DNA from: Spirochaetota bacterium
GTDB lineage: Bacteria; Spirochaetota; Spirochaetia; Treponematales; Treponemataceae
Length of the DNA: 64,000 nucleotides
Assembly (NCBI GenBank): GCA_023393015.1
Contig: JAEWMY010000037.1
Coordinates: 1-64,000 of the forward strand
Reading direction: 5' to 3'
The notes beneath the pieces were generated by a model. The model was not told the origin of the DNA. It saw only the letters and a program-made list of their open reading frames with translations, and ran no database searches. Every line of letters starts with the position of its first letter. The stretch's first letter is position 1. Shown piece after piece: positions 48,768 through 57,920 of the stretch. Position numbers and translations under genes: made by a program.

Positions 48768-48796
48768 TTGACCGCGGGCTCTCGCGGGTTTATCTT
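48768..48796 (+). promoter_or_regulatory. Promoter of the Rrf2 operon
   Basis: TTGACC (48768-48773), 17-base spacer, TATCTT (48791-48796), then AGGAG before the ATG at 48828. GCGGG occurs twice within the spacer. Confidence 0.65.
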
Positions 48797-48827
48797 TAGA
48801 AAGACGCCGATTTTACTAGGAGTTTTT

Positions 48828-49265
48828 ATGAGGATATCCACGAGGGGACAATATTCCCTTGAGGCCCTGCTCTATTTGGCCTCGCTTCCCTCGGGAGACT
48901 TCGCGAGTATACGGGCCATTTCGGCCGCAACCGGTATTTCCGACGGGTATCTCGAGCAACTCTTTATCGGGTTGAAAAAAGAGGGAATCATTCAGGGAAT
49001 TCGGGGGGCCCGCGGGGGCTATGTGGTCGGTCGTGATCCGGCCGAGATTACCGTGGGGGACGTACTACGGGCCGTTGAAGGGACGCTCGAGCCCGTCGCC
49101 TGCCTTTCGTCGGGAACCTGTCCGTCCGAGGCTGCCTGTATAACGCGCCATACCTGGTCCCATCTCTATCGCGAGATAAGCGGTTTCGTCGATTCGATAA
49201 CCCTCGCGGATCTCGCCCGGGAGTACGAAACGGAGTTGATGGCGGAGAAGGGGTACGTGCTATGA
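48828..49265 (+). CDS. Rrf2-family regulator with IscR-type cysteines
   Basis: A 145-residue winged-helix regulator: MRISTRGQYSLEALLYLASL, ISDGYLEQLFIGLKKEGII, GARGGYVVGRDPAEITVGDVLRAVEG. Cysteines fall at 92, 98 and 104 (C-x5-C-x5-C), exactly the numbering of the Fe-S ligands in E. coli IscR; histidine is at 108 rather than 107. It probably binds an iron-sulfur cluster. The start is set by AGGAG nine bases upstream of the ATG. It overlaps the next Rrf2 gene by four bases. No isc or suf genes are nearby; cysK and metY follow, so it may regulate sulfur metabolism. Confidence 0.9.
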   Translation: MRISTRGQYSLEALLYLASLPSGDFASIRAISAATGISDGYLEQLFIGLKKEGIIQGIRGARGGYVVGRDPAEITVGDVLRAVEGTLEPVACLSSGTCPSEAACITRHTWSHLYREISGFVDSITLADLAREYETELMAEKGYVL

Positions 49266-49696
49266 AATTGTCGACACGCGGGCGATACGGGATCCGCCTC
49301 CTGATCGATCTCGCCGAGCATGCCAACGAGCCGCACGTGTCCCTCGCGAGCGTCGCCGAGCGGCAAGCGATCTCCGCCCGATATCTCGAGCAGGTGGCGG
49401 TAATCCTACGCCGCTGCGGGTATATCCGTTCCGTCAAGGGCGCTTCCGGCGGGTATACCCTCGCGAGAAATCCCTCTTCCATAGGTATAGGCGACGCCCT
49501 TCGAGATCTCGAGGGAGACATGTTCCTTGTCGATCCCCTCAGACCCGGCGAAAGCGAGAACGCGCTTCGGCGTTGTATCAGACGTGTCGTGTATGATCGT
49601 CTGAACGAGCGTGTCGCGGCCGTTGTTGACGGCATAACCGTAGCTTCCATTATCGGGACTGTCGATCCGGACGAGTCCTATATGTACTATATCTAA
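49262..49696 (+). CDS. Rrf2-family regulator without cluster cysteines (CymR-like)
   Basis: A 144-residue Rrf2 protein: MKLSTRGRYGIRLLIDLAEH, ISARYLEQVAVILRRCGYI, GASGGYTLARNPSSIGIGDALRDLEG. The region that carries the C-x5-C-x5-C motif in its neighbour contains only one cysteine (LRRCIRRV), so it should not bind a cluster the same way. CymR of Bacillus lacks these cysteines and works with CysK, and cysK lies 140 bases downstream here. A CymR-like role in controlling cysK-metY is a good inference. Confidence 0.88.
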   Translation: MKLSTRGRYGIRLLIDLAEHANEPHVSLASVAERQAISARYLEQVAVILRRCGYIRSVKGASGGYTLARNPSSIGIGDALRDLEGDMFLVDPLRPGESENALRRCIRRVVYDRLNERVAAVVDGITVASIIGTVDPDESYMYYI

Positions 49697-49754
49697 GCAG
49701 TTTCTGTTTTTTTTTTATAGCCTAGTAAAACGCTAATAATAATACATAAAAAGC

Positions 49755-49783
49755 TTGACAAGTTTGATCGGAAATTATATATA
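49755..49783 (+). promoter_or_regulatory. cysK promoter
   Basis: TTGACA (49755-49760), 17-base spacer, TATATA (49778-49783) in a very A/T-rich 140-base gap. The repeated TA steps after 49775 and ATAGTATGATATAG near 49797 could hold an Rrf2 site. GGAGG at 49828-49832 sets the start. Confidence 0.7.
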
Positions 49784-49837
49784 TAAATAACATAGAAATA
49801 GTATGATATAGCGAAGCGAAGAAATATGGAGGTAGAT

Positions 49838-50758
49838 ATGGCGCGAGTTGAAAGGATTACCGATCTGATCGGAAAAACCCCGCTGGTCAAGATAGCCCGA
49901 CTCAACGAGGGAGGAGCGACTATTTACGCGAAGCTTGAAAGCTTCAATCCCTTCTCGAGCGTGAAGGACCGTATCGGCCTCGCCCTCATCGAGTCGGCCG
50001 AGCGGGACGGACGTATCAATAAGGATACCGTGATTATCGAGCCGACGAGCGGCAATACCGGCATCGGCCTCGCCGCGGTGGCCGCCGTCAAGGGCTACCG
50101 TATTATCCTGACCATGCCCGAGACCATGAGCGTCGAGCGGCGAAAACTCCTTGCCGCGTACGGTGCCGAACTTGTCCTGACGGAAGGAGCCAAGGGAATG
50201 AAGGGGGCGATAGCCAGGGCGGAGGAACTCGCCGCGCAAACGCCGAATTCCTTCATGCCCCAGCAGTTCAACAACCCGGCGAATTCGGAGATTCACCGGA
50301 AAACGACGGGGCCGGAGATATGGGACGATACCGACGGCGCTGTGGACATACTGATCGCGGGCGTCGGAACCGGAGGTACCATTACCGGCGCGGGTGAATA
50401 TCTCAAGTCGAAGAAGCCGTCCGTCAAGGTTATCGCGGTAGAACCGGCCGCTTCCCCGGTGCTTTCCGGCGGGGCTCCCGGTCCGCACAAGATTCAGGGA
50501 ATCGGCGCGGGCTTCGTGCCGGGAGTCCTCAATACCTCGGTGGTAGACGAGATCTACCAGACGGATGACGTGAAAGCGGGCACGACGGCGCGGCGCGCCG
50601 CGCGGGAAGAGGGAATCCTCGTCGGCATTTCCTCCGGGTCCGCGCTCGAGGCGGCGTTAACCGTCGCGAAGCGGCCCGAGAACGCGGGAAAGACGATCGT
50701 CGTCGTCCTTCCCGATTCGGGAGAGCGGTATCTTTCCACGTGGCTCTGGGACGAGTGA
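49838..50758 (+). CDS. cysK: Cysteine synthase A
   Basis: A 306-residue PLP enzyme that makes cysteine from O-acetylserine and sulfide. The PLP lysine is K43 in NPFSSVKDRIG; other motifs are EPTSGNTGIGLAAVAAVKGY, the substrate loop TSGNTG, GVGTGGTITGAGEYLKSK and HKIQGIGAGFVPGVL. GGAGG lies a few bases before the ATG at 49838. It is followed after 68 bases by metY. Confidence 0.96.
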   Translation: MARVERITDLIGKTPLVKIARLNEGGATIYAKLESFNPFSSVKDRIGLALIESAERDGRINKDTVIIEPTSGNTGIGLAAVAAVKGYRIILTMPETMSVERRKLLAAYGAELVLTEGAKGMKGAIARAEELAAQTPNSFMPQQFNNPANSEIHRKTTGPEIWDDTDGAVDILIAGVGTGGTITGAGEYLKSKKPSVKVIAVEPAASPVLSGGAPGPHKIQGIGAGFVPGVLNTSVVDEIYQTDDVKAGTTARRAAREEGILVGISSGSALEAALTVAKRPENAGKTIVVVLPDSGERYLSTWLWDE

Positions 50759-50826
50759 TGGGAGATCGAGGGTGCGGCCGGATTCGGCACGCGTGATACA
50801 TGAGCGTTGACATGGGGGAAAAAGGA

Positions 50827-52131
50827 ATGGCAAACACGTTTCGCTTCGAGACGTTGGCGGTTCACGGGGGGCAGACTCCGGATCCGACCACGAAGGCCCG
50901 CGGGGTGCCGGTCTGGCGCACCACGGCGTACAACTTCGATTCGGCCGAGCACGGCGCGAATCTCTTCGCCCTCAAGGAACTCGGGTTCATCTACACCCGC
51001 CTGGGGGACCCGACCGGTCAGATCCTGGAAAACCGGCTCGCGATGCTCGAGGGAGGGGCGGCGGCGGTAGTTACCTCGTCGGGCACGGCGGCGATCCACT
51101 ACACCGCGCTGACGCTCGCGCGAGCGGGAGACGAGATCGTCGCGGCGAGAAACCTCTACGGCGGCACGTATACCATGTTTACCGTCCTCCTGAAGGATCA
51201 GGGAATAAACGTGAAGCTCGTCGACGCCCTCGACCCGGAAAACTTCCGCGCCGCCATCACCGACAAGACGCGCTTTCTCTTCGTCGAAACGATCGGGAAT
51301 CCGGCGCTTGACGTCGTGGACGTCAAGGCGATCGCGAAGATAGCGCACGAGAAGGGCATCCCGCTCGTCGTGGATTCTACCTTCACGCCGCCGAGCAACT
51401 ACCGTCCGATAGAGGACGGAGCCGACATCGTCATCCACAGCCTCAGCAAGTGGATCGGCGGACACGGCGCGGGGATAGGCGGCGTGGTGATCGATTCGGG
51501 AAAGTTCGACTGGAAGGGCGGCAACGTGCCCCTGCTGACGGAGAGCGATCCCGCGTACCACGGCCTCCGCTGGGCGATCGACCTTCCCGATCCCTTGAGG
51601 CCCGTCGCCTTCGCCTTGCGGTTCAGGACGGGTCCCTTGCGGAACCTCGGGGCCTGCCTTTCGCCCGACAATTCCTGGATATTCCTGCAGGGCCTCGAGA
51701 CCCTTCCGCTCAGAATGGCCCGGCACAACGAGAACGCCTTCAAGGTAGCCGAGTGGCTTTCGCGTAACCCGAAGGTGGCATGGGTGCGGTATCCGGGGCT
51801 CGCCTCCGACCCCTCTTACGCGGTCGCCTCGAGGCAGTTTAAAAACGGCTTCGGAGGAATGGTCGTATTCGGGATCAAGCCGGACGGAAAGACGAGCGGC
51901 AGGGACAAGGGGCAGCGGTTCATCGATTCCCTTTCCCTCTTCTCCAATCTCGCGAACGTCGGCGACGCCAAGAGCCTCGCCATACATTCGGCGAGCACGA
52001 CGCACTCGCAGCTGACCGACAAGGAACAGCTCGACGCGGGTCTCCCTCCCGATCTCGTGCGTCTTTCGGTCGGCATAGAGCATATCGACGACATCATCGC
52101 CGATATCGAGCAGGCGCTTTCCAAGGCTTGA
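50827..52131 (+). CDS. metY: O-acetylhomoserine sulfhydrylase
   Basis: A 434-residue Cys/Met metabolism PLP enzyme that forms homocysteine from O-acetylhomoserine and sulfide. MANTFRFETLAVHGGQTPDP is the usual start; YTRLGDPTGQILENRLAMLEGG and VTSSGTAAIHY bind cofactor; the PLP lysine is in HSLSKWIGGHGAGIGG; the C terminus has SLFSNLANVGDAKSLAIH and SVGIEHIDDIIADI. ATG at 50827 with GGGGGAAAAAGGA is preferred to the ATG at 50800. It feeds homocysteine to metE. A strong terminator follows. Confidence 0.95.
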   Translation: MANTFRFETLAVHGGQTPDPTTKARGVPVWRTTAYNFDSAEHGANLFALKELGFIYTRLGDPTGQILENRLAMLEGGAAAVVTSSGTAAIHYTALTLARAGDEIVAARNLYGGTYTMFTVLLKDQGINVKLVDALDPENFRAAITDKTRFLFVETIGNPALDVVDVKAIAKIAHEKGIPLVVDSTFTPPSNYRPIEDGADIVIHSLSKWIGGHGAGIGGVVIDSGKFDWKGGNVPLLTESDPAYHGLRWAIDLPDPLRPVAFALRFRTGPLRNLGACLSPDNSWIFLQGLETLPLRMARHNENAFKVAEWLSRNPKVAWVRYPGLASDPSYAVASRQFKNGFGGMVVFGIKPDGKTSGRDKGQRFIDSLSLFSNLANVGDAKSLAIHSASTTHSQLTDKEQLDAGLPPDLVRLSVGIEHIDDIIADIEQALSKA

Positions 52132-52160
52132 CACGAGAGACGTATCGTAACGCATCCTCA

Positions 52161-52192
52161 AGCGACCGCCGTAACGGCGGTCGCTTTTTTTT
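52161..52192 (+). terminator. Terminator after metY
   Basis: Stem AGCGACCGCC / GGCGGTCGCT with loop GTAAC-type apex, followed by eight T. Confidence 0.88.
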
Positions 52193-52301
52193 CGCAAGTC
52201 GACAACGCGCGTGGTATCGTCTTTCCTTTAGAACCGCGAACGAAGAAAAATGTGTTTTCTCTAATTCCGTGCTATACTCGGAACTAAGGGGAAACACTTA
52301 C

Positions 52302-52637
52302 ATGACAGAAGGAAGGGAAAAAGGCGTCGACGAGGCGTTTTGTCGGTCATGCGGCGCGATCGTCAAGAAAGAGGCGGAGATTTGCCTGAAATGCGGCGTG
52401 CGCCAGCGGCCGGCTCCGATCGTCTCCGATATCTCGTCGAACTGGCTTGCGATCCTCCTTTTGTGCCTGTTCCTCGGATCGCTCGGCGTACACCGGTTTT
52501 ACGTTGGCAAGATCGGGACGGGGCTTCTCATGCTCCTGACGCTTGGCGGGTTCGGCGTATGGACCATCATCGATCTCGTACTCATCATCACCGACAGGTT
52601 CACGGACGCTCGGGGCCTATTCATACAGAGGGTGTAA
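52302..52637 (+). CDS. TM2-domain protein with zinc ribbon
   Basis: A 111-residue protein: N-terminal zinc ribbon (CRSCGAIVKKEAEICLKCG, residues 14-32) joined to a TM2 domain, two membrane spans around GSLGVHRFYVGKIGTG and GGFGVWTIIDLVLIITDRFTD. Widespread in bacteria, function unknown. The ATG at 52302 is chosen for an AAGGGGAA ribosome site; TATACT at 52272-52277 may be the -10 box. Confidence 0.88.
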   Translation: MTEGREKGVDEAFCRSCGAIVKKEAEICLKCGVRQRPAPIVSDISSNWLAILLLCLFLGSLGVHRFYVGKIGTGLLMLLTLGGFGVWTIIDLVLIITDRFTDARGLFIQRV

Positions 52638-52655
52638 CGTCGGGAGGTTCCGGGA

Positions 52656-53411
52656 ATGAGTCCTTCGAAGTATACCTTATTATACGTAGGCACCGATCCT
52701 TCCGGGGATCTCGCAATGGTCGAAGACTTGCGGCGTATCGGATATATCGTGGAATACGCGTCGAAGGAGATGGACGCCCTCAAGGTCTTGTTTTCCGAGG
52801 GCAAAAGAACGGACTTGGCCGTGGCATCCGTCGATCCCGTGGCGTACGGCGTGTATCTGAACGACGGTAGTCTGGATTCCCTCAACGTTCCGATAGTATT
52901 CATTCCCTTGTTTCACGACGACTCGTTCGATGAGCAAATAAGCCGGAATTGGCGATACGCCCTCGTTTCGAGGGATGCCGGCATCGAAGAGCTCGACCGT
53001 GCATTGCGACGCCTGCTCGTTGACTTCGAGGAACACAGTCGACTGATTGAAACCGAAGGTCGCTTCGAGGATAACGTAGACGCCTTCGTTTTGCACGAGA
53101 TCATTTGCGACGACGAGGGGAAGCCGGTGGATTACCGCTTTCTGGACGCTGACGGGAATTTTCTCAGGCGTGTCGGAATGAAGAAGGAATATCTGATAGG
53201 AAAAACGGCGCTGGAGCTTTTTCCTAAAACCGAGTCGGTCTGGGTGGAAACGTTCGGCCGGGTCGCCTTGACCGGAAAACCCGAGACGATTACGCACTAT
53301 GCCGCGGAGTTCGACAAGTACTACGAGGCGAGGGTCTATTCGACGGAACCCGGTCAGTTCATGGCCCTGTATATCGACGTGCAAAAGTTGCGCGGCAAGA
53401 AAAGCACGTGA
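52656..53411 (+). CDS. Degenerate receiver domain plus PAS domain protein
   Basis: A 251-residue soluble protein. Residues 1-120 fold like a response-regulator receiver (YTLLYVGTDPSGDLAMVEDLRRIGYIVEYASKEMDALKVL), but the phosphoacceptor position in DLAVASVDP holds Ser where Asp is expected. Residues 130-245 look like a PAS domain: FVLHEIICDDEGKPVDYRFLDADGNFLRRVG, then ELFPKTESVWVETFGRVALTGKPETI. No kinase, HD or GGDEF output follows. Its stop overlaps the next gene start (GTGA), linking it to an exported protein. Probably a sensor component of a small signalling pair. Confidence 0.75.
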   Translation: MSPSKYTLLYVGTDPSGDLAMVEDLRRIGYIVEYASKEMDALKVLFSEGKRTDLAVASVDPVAYGVYLNDGSLDSLNVPIVFIPLFHDDSFDEQISRNWRYALVSRDAGIEELDRALRRLLVDFEEHSRLIETEGRFEDNVDAFVLHEIICDDEGKPVDYRFLDADGNFLRRVGMKKEYLIGKTALELFPKTESVWVETFGRVALTGKPETITHYAAEFDKYYEARVYSTEPGQFMALYIDVQKLRGKKST

Positions 53412-54454
53412 GACGGATACGCGTCGCGTGCCTGCTCGCAATCCTCATGGGACAATCGTTCGCGAACGACTCCGCGCCCGGATTGACCGGTATCGCCGAC
53501 TCGCTCGTCGCGACGCGGCCGCGCGCGGCGTTCCGCACGGGATCGATCGACCATGACGCCGACGGCCTCGTGCTTGACGATTTCGCGGGGATGCTTTCGT
53601 GCGACGACCGCCTGAGCGAGTATCTGTCGGGCGACGGTGACCTGTATTACGAGCTGTTTTCCGGGATAATAGAAGAGACGATCCGCGGAAAATTCGGCGA
53701 CGGATACGGAACGCTGTACGCCATGGTCGATTCCTCCGCCGAGGACGCCGTCGTCCTCATTTCGGTCGCCGTCGAGTTCTCGAGAACGGCGTTGTTGCCC
53801 GTGTTTCTCGAGACCGTCGGACGCGAACTGACCGTATCGTTTATCATGCCCTGTTCGGCTGAATTCTCCCTCTCGCTTTCGATCGAGGTCGATTCGTCGG
53901 TCGTGCTCGGCGATGACGCGGGCAGGGGATGCTCGATCTCGGTCGATCACCTCGCGATCGAGATTTCCTCGATCGAAGAATATCCCGCTCGAACGGCCGA
54001 GGTCGTGTACCGCGGTTCTCCTCGGACCATGCGTATCGTCGATCCCTCGCTCGAGGCCTTCTGCGGCTGGTATTTGACCGGCGGATCCGGCGGGACCTCG
54101 GATCCCCCCGAAAATCCAGAAGCTCCCGACGAAGCCCGTGACGAAAGGCCTTTCGTCACGCGAGATGACGATGACCGCGAACGAACGTGGTTGACGTACG
54201 AGCGAATCGCCCGCGGCGAATACGAATGGCTCGCGCGACCGTTCGGGGAAATGCGGTTTTCCCTGCGTCAAATCGATACCGGGCGGGGAGAGGACGGAAA
54301 CGCGGATGAGGACATCCTCGAGGTTTTCTATGAGACCGATGACGTATCGGTCGACGCGACGGAAGGCCAGCGGGACGCAATACCGCATCGCGTTTCGGTC
54401 GTCGATAACGGCGAATCGTTCGACTTGACGTTATCTGATCCCGTACGCCGGTGA
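53408..54454 (+). CDS. Exported protein of unknown function
   Basis: A 348-residue protein with a short signal peptide (VACLLAILMGQSFA) and no recognised domain. The body is strand-rich with acidic stretches and a Pro/Asp/Glu linker near residues 225-260 (PPENPEAPDEARDERP). It starts with GTG overlapping the PAS protein stop, and ends three bases from the convergent chemoreceptor gene. The pairing with a PAS protein suggests linked expression, but no function can be assigned. Confidence 0.65.
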   Translation: MRRIRVACLLAILMGQSFANDSAPGLTGIADSLVATRPRAAFRTGSIDHDADGLVLDDFAGMLSCDDRLSEYLSGDGDLYYELFSGIIEETIRGKFGDGYGTLYAMVDSSAEDAVVLISVAVEFSRTALLPVFLETVGRELTVSFIMPCSAEFSLSLSIEVDSSVVLGDDAGRGCSISVDHLAIEISSIEEYPARTAEVVYRGSPRTMRIVDPSLEAFCGWYLTGGSGGTSDPPENPEAPDEARDERPFVTRDDDDRERTWLTYERIARGEYEWLARPFGEMRFSLRQIDTGRGEDGNADEDILEVFYETDDVSVDATEGQRDAIPHRVSVVDNGESFDLTLSDPVRR

Positions 54455-54457
54455 CGG

Positions 54458-56542
54458 CTACGTCCTGAACTTTCCTATTACCGACTCCATTTCCCGTATG
54501 CTGTCGTTCGTCTTGCCCGCGAGATTCGCCAGTGTTTGCGCCGACTGGTTTATCTCCTCGGAGCCGAGGCTCATCTCGTCCATGCTGCCGGCTATCGTGG
54601 AGGAGGCCTCGGAGACTTCTTTCATCGCCTCGAGCGCCTTTTTCGTTTCCCGTTTCATCTCGGAAGCCTTGTCCTTGACGCCCGACGAGGCTTCGCTCAT
54701 GTCGCGCAGGGCCTCGAGTATCTGACGCGATCCCTCCTTTTGCTCGGACATCGCTCCTTCGATCTCCTTGACCAGCGCTCCCGTCCGCTCGATCCCGGAG
54801 TTGAGCGAGGAAAACGCCGTTTCCGATTCGTGGGACACGTCGACGACCTCGGCGATACCCGTCTTGATGCGCGTCAGCTCGGTTCCTATCTTACGCGATT
54901 GCTCCGCCGATGTTTCCGAGAGGCGTCGGATTTCGTCGGCGACGACCGAGAATCCCTTTCCCGCCTCGCCCGCGTGCGCCGCCTCAATCGCGGCGTTCAT
55001 CGCGAGGAGGTTCGTCTGCGCGGCTATTCCGGTGATCGCCGCGTTCGCGTCCAGGAGCTGTTCTGACTGTTTCGAGATTTCCTTGACGCGAGCGTCGACC
55101 GCTTCCTGTTTTACGCGGCCTTCCTGCGACTCCTTCATGAGCGTCTCGAAGCGCTGCGCCATCTTGTCGACCGAGGCGGTTACCGAGGCGATGTTCCCTA
55201 TCATCTGCTCGACCGAAGCCGAGGCCTCGACGCTGCCGGCGACCTGCGTTTCTATAAGCGCGTCCAACCGCTCGGCCCCGCTCGCTACCGAATCCATGGC
55301 GGCGGACATCTTGTCCACGGAAGAAGCCTGAAAGGCGGTCTGTTTGCGTACTCCGTCGATATTCGCCAGTATCTGCGCGATGGCCGCCGCCGACTCGCTG
55401 GAACTGGACGCGAGATCATCCCCGATCGCCCCGAGCGTCCTTTGCGTTCCCTGCAACCTCGCGATCATCCCCCGCAGTTTCTCGACGAACCCGTTGAAAC
55501 CGTCGACCAGCGCGCCGATCTCGTCGGCCCGTCGCATGGAAATGCGCTTCGTGAGGTCCGCGTCCCCTTGCGATATCTCGCGGAAGGACCGCGCGAGTAT
55601 TCCCAGGGGTTTCGCGAAAGCCGAGCCGAGCGCGACGGCGAGTATGATTCCCAGCACGACGCTGAGCGCCGCGAGCGTTATGAAATTCCGCGAAAGGCTC
55701 CGCAACGGCGCCATGATGGTATCCGCCGGAAGCGATATCGCCGCGCTCCAGGCGTATTCGCCGATCGGCGCGTACGCGAGAAACTTCTTTTCTTCGTTGA
55801 TCGTGTACGACTCTATCGCGCGTTTTCCCTCGGTCATCCGCGTTATTATTGAAGCGAGCGGCAGGAGCGACGCGTCTTCTTTCGCCTTCTCCAGGACGTT
55901 TACGCCCTGCGAAACCTGGTCCTGATCGGTGTGAGCGATCGGTTTTCCGGTCGCGCCGAGAATGAAGGCCTCCGATCCCTTCCCGTAGTTTGACTCCAAC
56001 AGCCGTTTGCTCAGGAACTCCGCATTGCGTTGGCCTATGAGAGCCCCACGCAACGTTCCGTCCCTGACGATGGGGACCGCGAACAGTACCGTCAAAAGGT
56101 TTTCTTCCCCCGCGACGGCGCTGAATACGGGATCGGAAACTGCCGGGGCGCGCTCCCTCAACACCCTTTGCAAGTACGCCCTTCCTGAGAGGTTCGCCGT
56201 TCGTCCGTTAGCGAGGTAGAGTATCCCGTCGAGATCCGCGGGAGACATGGAATTGAAACCGAGTCGTTTCGCCTCCGAATCGAGGATCGCGTACAGATCT
56301 CGGTCGTACGAGGAGAAGTCCGCTACTGCGGCGATCGTCTGGAGTTGCGCGAGTTGCAGGTCGATCCAGGATGAATACGCGTCGGCCAGGTGGTCAACCT
56401 CGGTCAAGAGCGTCCTTTCGACCTCTTCGTTCAGGATCCGCGACGACCCGAGAAACGAGAAGAGACCCATCACGACCGACAGGACCAGCGTCATGCCGAT
56501 AAAGGCGATAATCTGTTTGGTTCGAACTTTCAGGGCGATCAT
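54458..56542 (-). CDS. Methyl-accepting chemotaxis protein with Cache sensor
   Basis: A 694-residue chemoreceptor with classic topology: span near residues 10-32, a periplasmic double-Cache domain of about 245 residues (including AYSSWIDLQLAQLQTIA and YTINEEKKFLAYAPIGEYAW), span near 285-310, HAMP (AFAKPLGILARSFREISQGDADLTKRI) and a signalling coiled coil with NLLAMNAAIEAAHAGEAGKG and VVADEIRRLSETSAEQS. Cache domains bind small molecules such as amino acids or carboxylates; the ligand is unknown. ACGGAGGT precedes the start. Confidence 0.94.
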   Translation of the reverse strand: MIALKVRTKQIIAFIGMTLVLSVVMGLFSFLGSSRILNEEVERTLLTEVDHLADAYSSWIDLQLAQLQTIAAVADFSSYDRDLYAILDSEAKRLGFNSMSPADLDGILYLANGRTANLSGRAYLQRVLRERAPAVSDPVFSAVAGEENLLTVLFAVPIVRDGTLRGALIGQRNAEFLSKRLLESNYGKGSEAFILGATGKPIAHTDQDQVSQGVNVLEKAKEDASLLPLASIITRMTEGKRAIESYTINEEKKFLAYAPIGEYAWSAAISLPADTIMAPLRSLSRNFITLAALSVVLGIILAVALGSAFAKPLGILARSFREISQGDADLTKRISMRRADEIGALVDGFNGFVEKLRGMIARLQGTQRTLGAIGDDLASSSSESAAAIAQILANIDGVRKQTAFQASSVDKMSAAMDSVASGAERLDALIETQVAGSVEASASVEQMIGNIASVTASVDKMAQRFETLMKESQEGRVKQEAVDARVKEISKQSEQLLDANAAITGIAAQTNLLAMNAAIEAAHAGEAGKGFSVVADEIRRLSETSAEQSRKIGTELTRIKTGIAEVVDVSHESETAFSSLNSGIERTGALVKEIEGAMSEQKEGSRQILEALRDMSEASSGVKDKASEMKRETKKALEAMKEVSEASSTIAGSMDEMSLGSEEINQSAQTLANLAGKTNDSIREMESVIGKFRT

Positions 56543-56573
56543 CCTCGTACCTCCGTGATATGTCGTTTCGTAC

Positions 56574-57920
56574 CTACCAGGAAAACGCCTCGTACGAGAC
56601 GTTGCCTTCGGGAATTCCCGCGTCGGTCAAATGGGTTTGAATGGAGCGTCTGAACGCGTCGGGGCCGCAAATAAAAGCCTTTGTCGCCCGCGGCGATTCG
56701 AAGCGCGCGAGCGTCTCGCCGATCGCGTCGGCGTCGATCCGGCCGTCGGGAGCGTCGCCTTCGAACGAGGACTCTCCCGTCACGAAGACGCGATAGACGA
56801 AGTCCGGCAAGCGCCCTGAGATCGCGCGCAATTCCGCCGCCGCGAAGGCCTCGTCCCTGCGGCGTACCGACCAGAGAAGCGTCACCGCGCCCGCGCGCGA
56901 CCTCTCCGCGAAATCGCGAAGAATCGAAAGGAAGGGAGTGATCCCGATGCCCCCCGCGACGAAGACGATTTCACGGTCCCCGTCATCGGGACGGAACAGG
57001 CCGTAGGGACCGTCGACGAGGCATGTCACTCCTACCTTGAGCGAGGAGAGTCTCGCCGTAAAGTCCCCGAGCGCCTTGACCGTGAACGTCGTAGTAGGCG
57101 ACGACGGCGGGCTGCTGATCGTGAAGGGGTGCTCGCCGAAACCGCACGACCGGTCGAGAAACCGGATGAACGCGAACTGCCCGGCTTCGTGCCGGATTGT
57201 CCGTCCCCGTCGCGACGTCAGCCCGATCTCGGTGATGCCGTCGGCGAGGCGCCTGACGGAGGTGACTGTGTGTGCGTTTCTGAGGGCAAGGAGCGGCCGG
57301 GCGATCTTGTGATAGACGTAAAAGAGAACGGCGAAAAGCCCCGTGACGGCGGCGAATGCCGTTTTTCCGGCGGTTTCCCGCACGGGGGAGGCGAGCAGAA
57401 CGTGGATCACGACGAGCGCGAAAGCGGGCGCCGCGAAATTATGGAGGAGCTTGAGCAGGGTATAGTCCGCGCGCGCGCTTCGTTTCATAAACCGCGTGAT
57501 TGACGAAAAGGGCGGCGTGCGGTCGAGCGGGGTTTCCAGCATCAGGAGGACGGTCATGAGGATCACGATCAGGAAGAGCGCGAGCCCGATCGAGCCGAGG
57601 ACCGACTGGACGGTGTCCTCGGCGAAGTACGCCTTTTTCAGTACGGCATGCGGTATGGCGCTTCCGAGCGCGAGGCCGGCGATTATTCCGTGCATGACGA
57701 GTATCCGGTCGTGGCCGAACGCCCGGTCGAGCGCCCTGACGCGCGATCCGAGCACCAGCGCGACGGCGAAGTAACAATAGCTGACAAGCCCGAAAAACAT
57801 CGCGAGCGAGTAACTGTGGAAAAAACTATACCAGTTGCCCTGGAAGAACAGGGCGACCGACGCGAGCGGGTAGAGCACCGTCGCCGCGACGATGATCGCG
57901 TTCTTCCGGACTTCTTTCAT
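56574..57920 (-). CDS. Membrane ferric-reductase/NADPH-oxidase-like flavoprotein
   Basis: A 448-residue protein with an N-terminal membrane domain of six or so spans (residues 1-215) holding heme-ligand type histidines (FHSYSLAMF, LVMHGIIAG, LLHNFAAPAFALVVIHVLLA) followed by an FAD domain (HEAGQFAFIRFLD, GEHPFTISSPPSS) and an NAD(P) domain (VDGPYGLF, FVAGGIGITPFLSILRDF, AFICGPDAFRRSIQTHL). It moves electrons from NAD(P)H across the membrane. The overlapping upstream gene encodes an exported flavodoxin-like protein, the probable partner. Confidence 0.9.
   Translation of the reverse strand: MKEVRKNAIIVAATVLYPLASVALFFQGNWYSFFHSYSLAMFFGLVSYCYFAVALVLGSRVRALDRAFGHDRILVMHGIIAGLALGSAIPHAVLKKAYFAEDTVQSVLGSIGLALFLIVILMTVLLMLETPLDRTPPFSSITRFMKRSARADYTLLKLLHNFAAPAFALVVIHVLLASPVRETAGKTAFAAVTGLFAVLFYVYHKIARPLLALRNAHTVTSVRRLADGITEIGLTSRRGRTIRHEAGQFAFIRFLDRSCGFGEHPFTISSPPSSPTTTFTVKALGDFTARLSSLKVGVTCLVDGPYGLFRPDDGDREIVFVAGGIGITPFLSILRDFAERSRAGAVTLLWSVRRRDEAFAAAELRAISGRLPDFVYRVFVTGESSFEGDAPDGRIDADAIGETLARFESPRATKAFICGPDAFRRSIQTHLTDAGIPEGNVSYEAFSW

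Noticed and set aside
50554..52197. Minus-strand open frame of 547 codons opposite cysK and metY
   Set aside because: Shadow frame; both plus-strand genes are unmistakable PLP enzymes.
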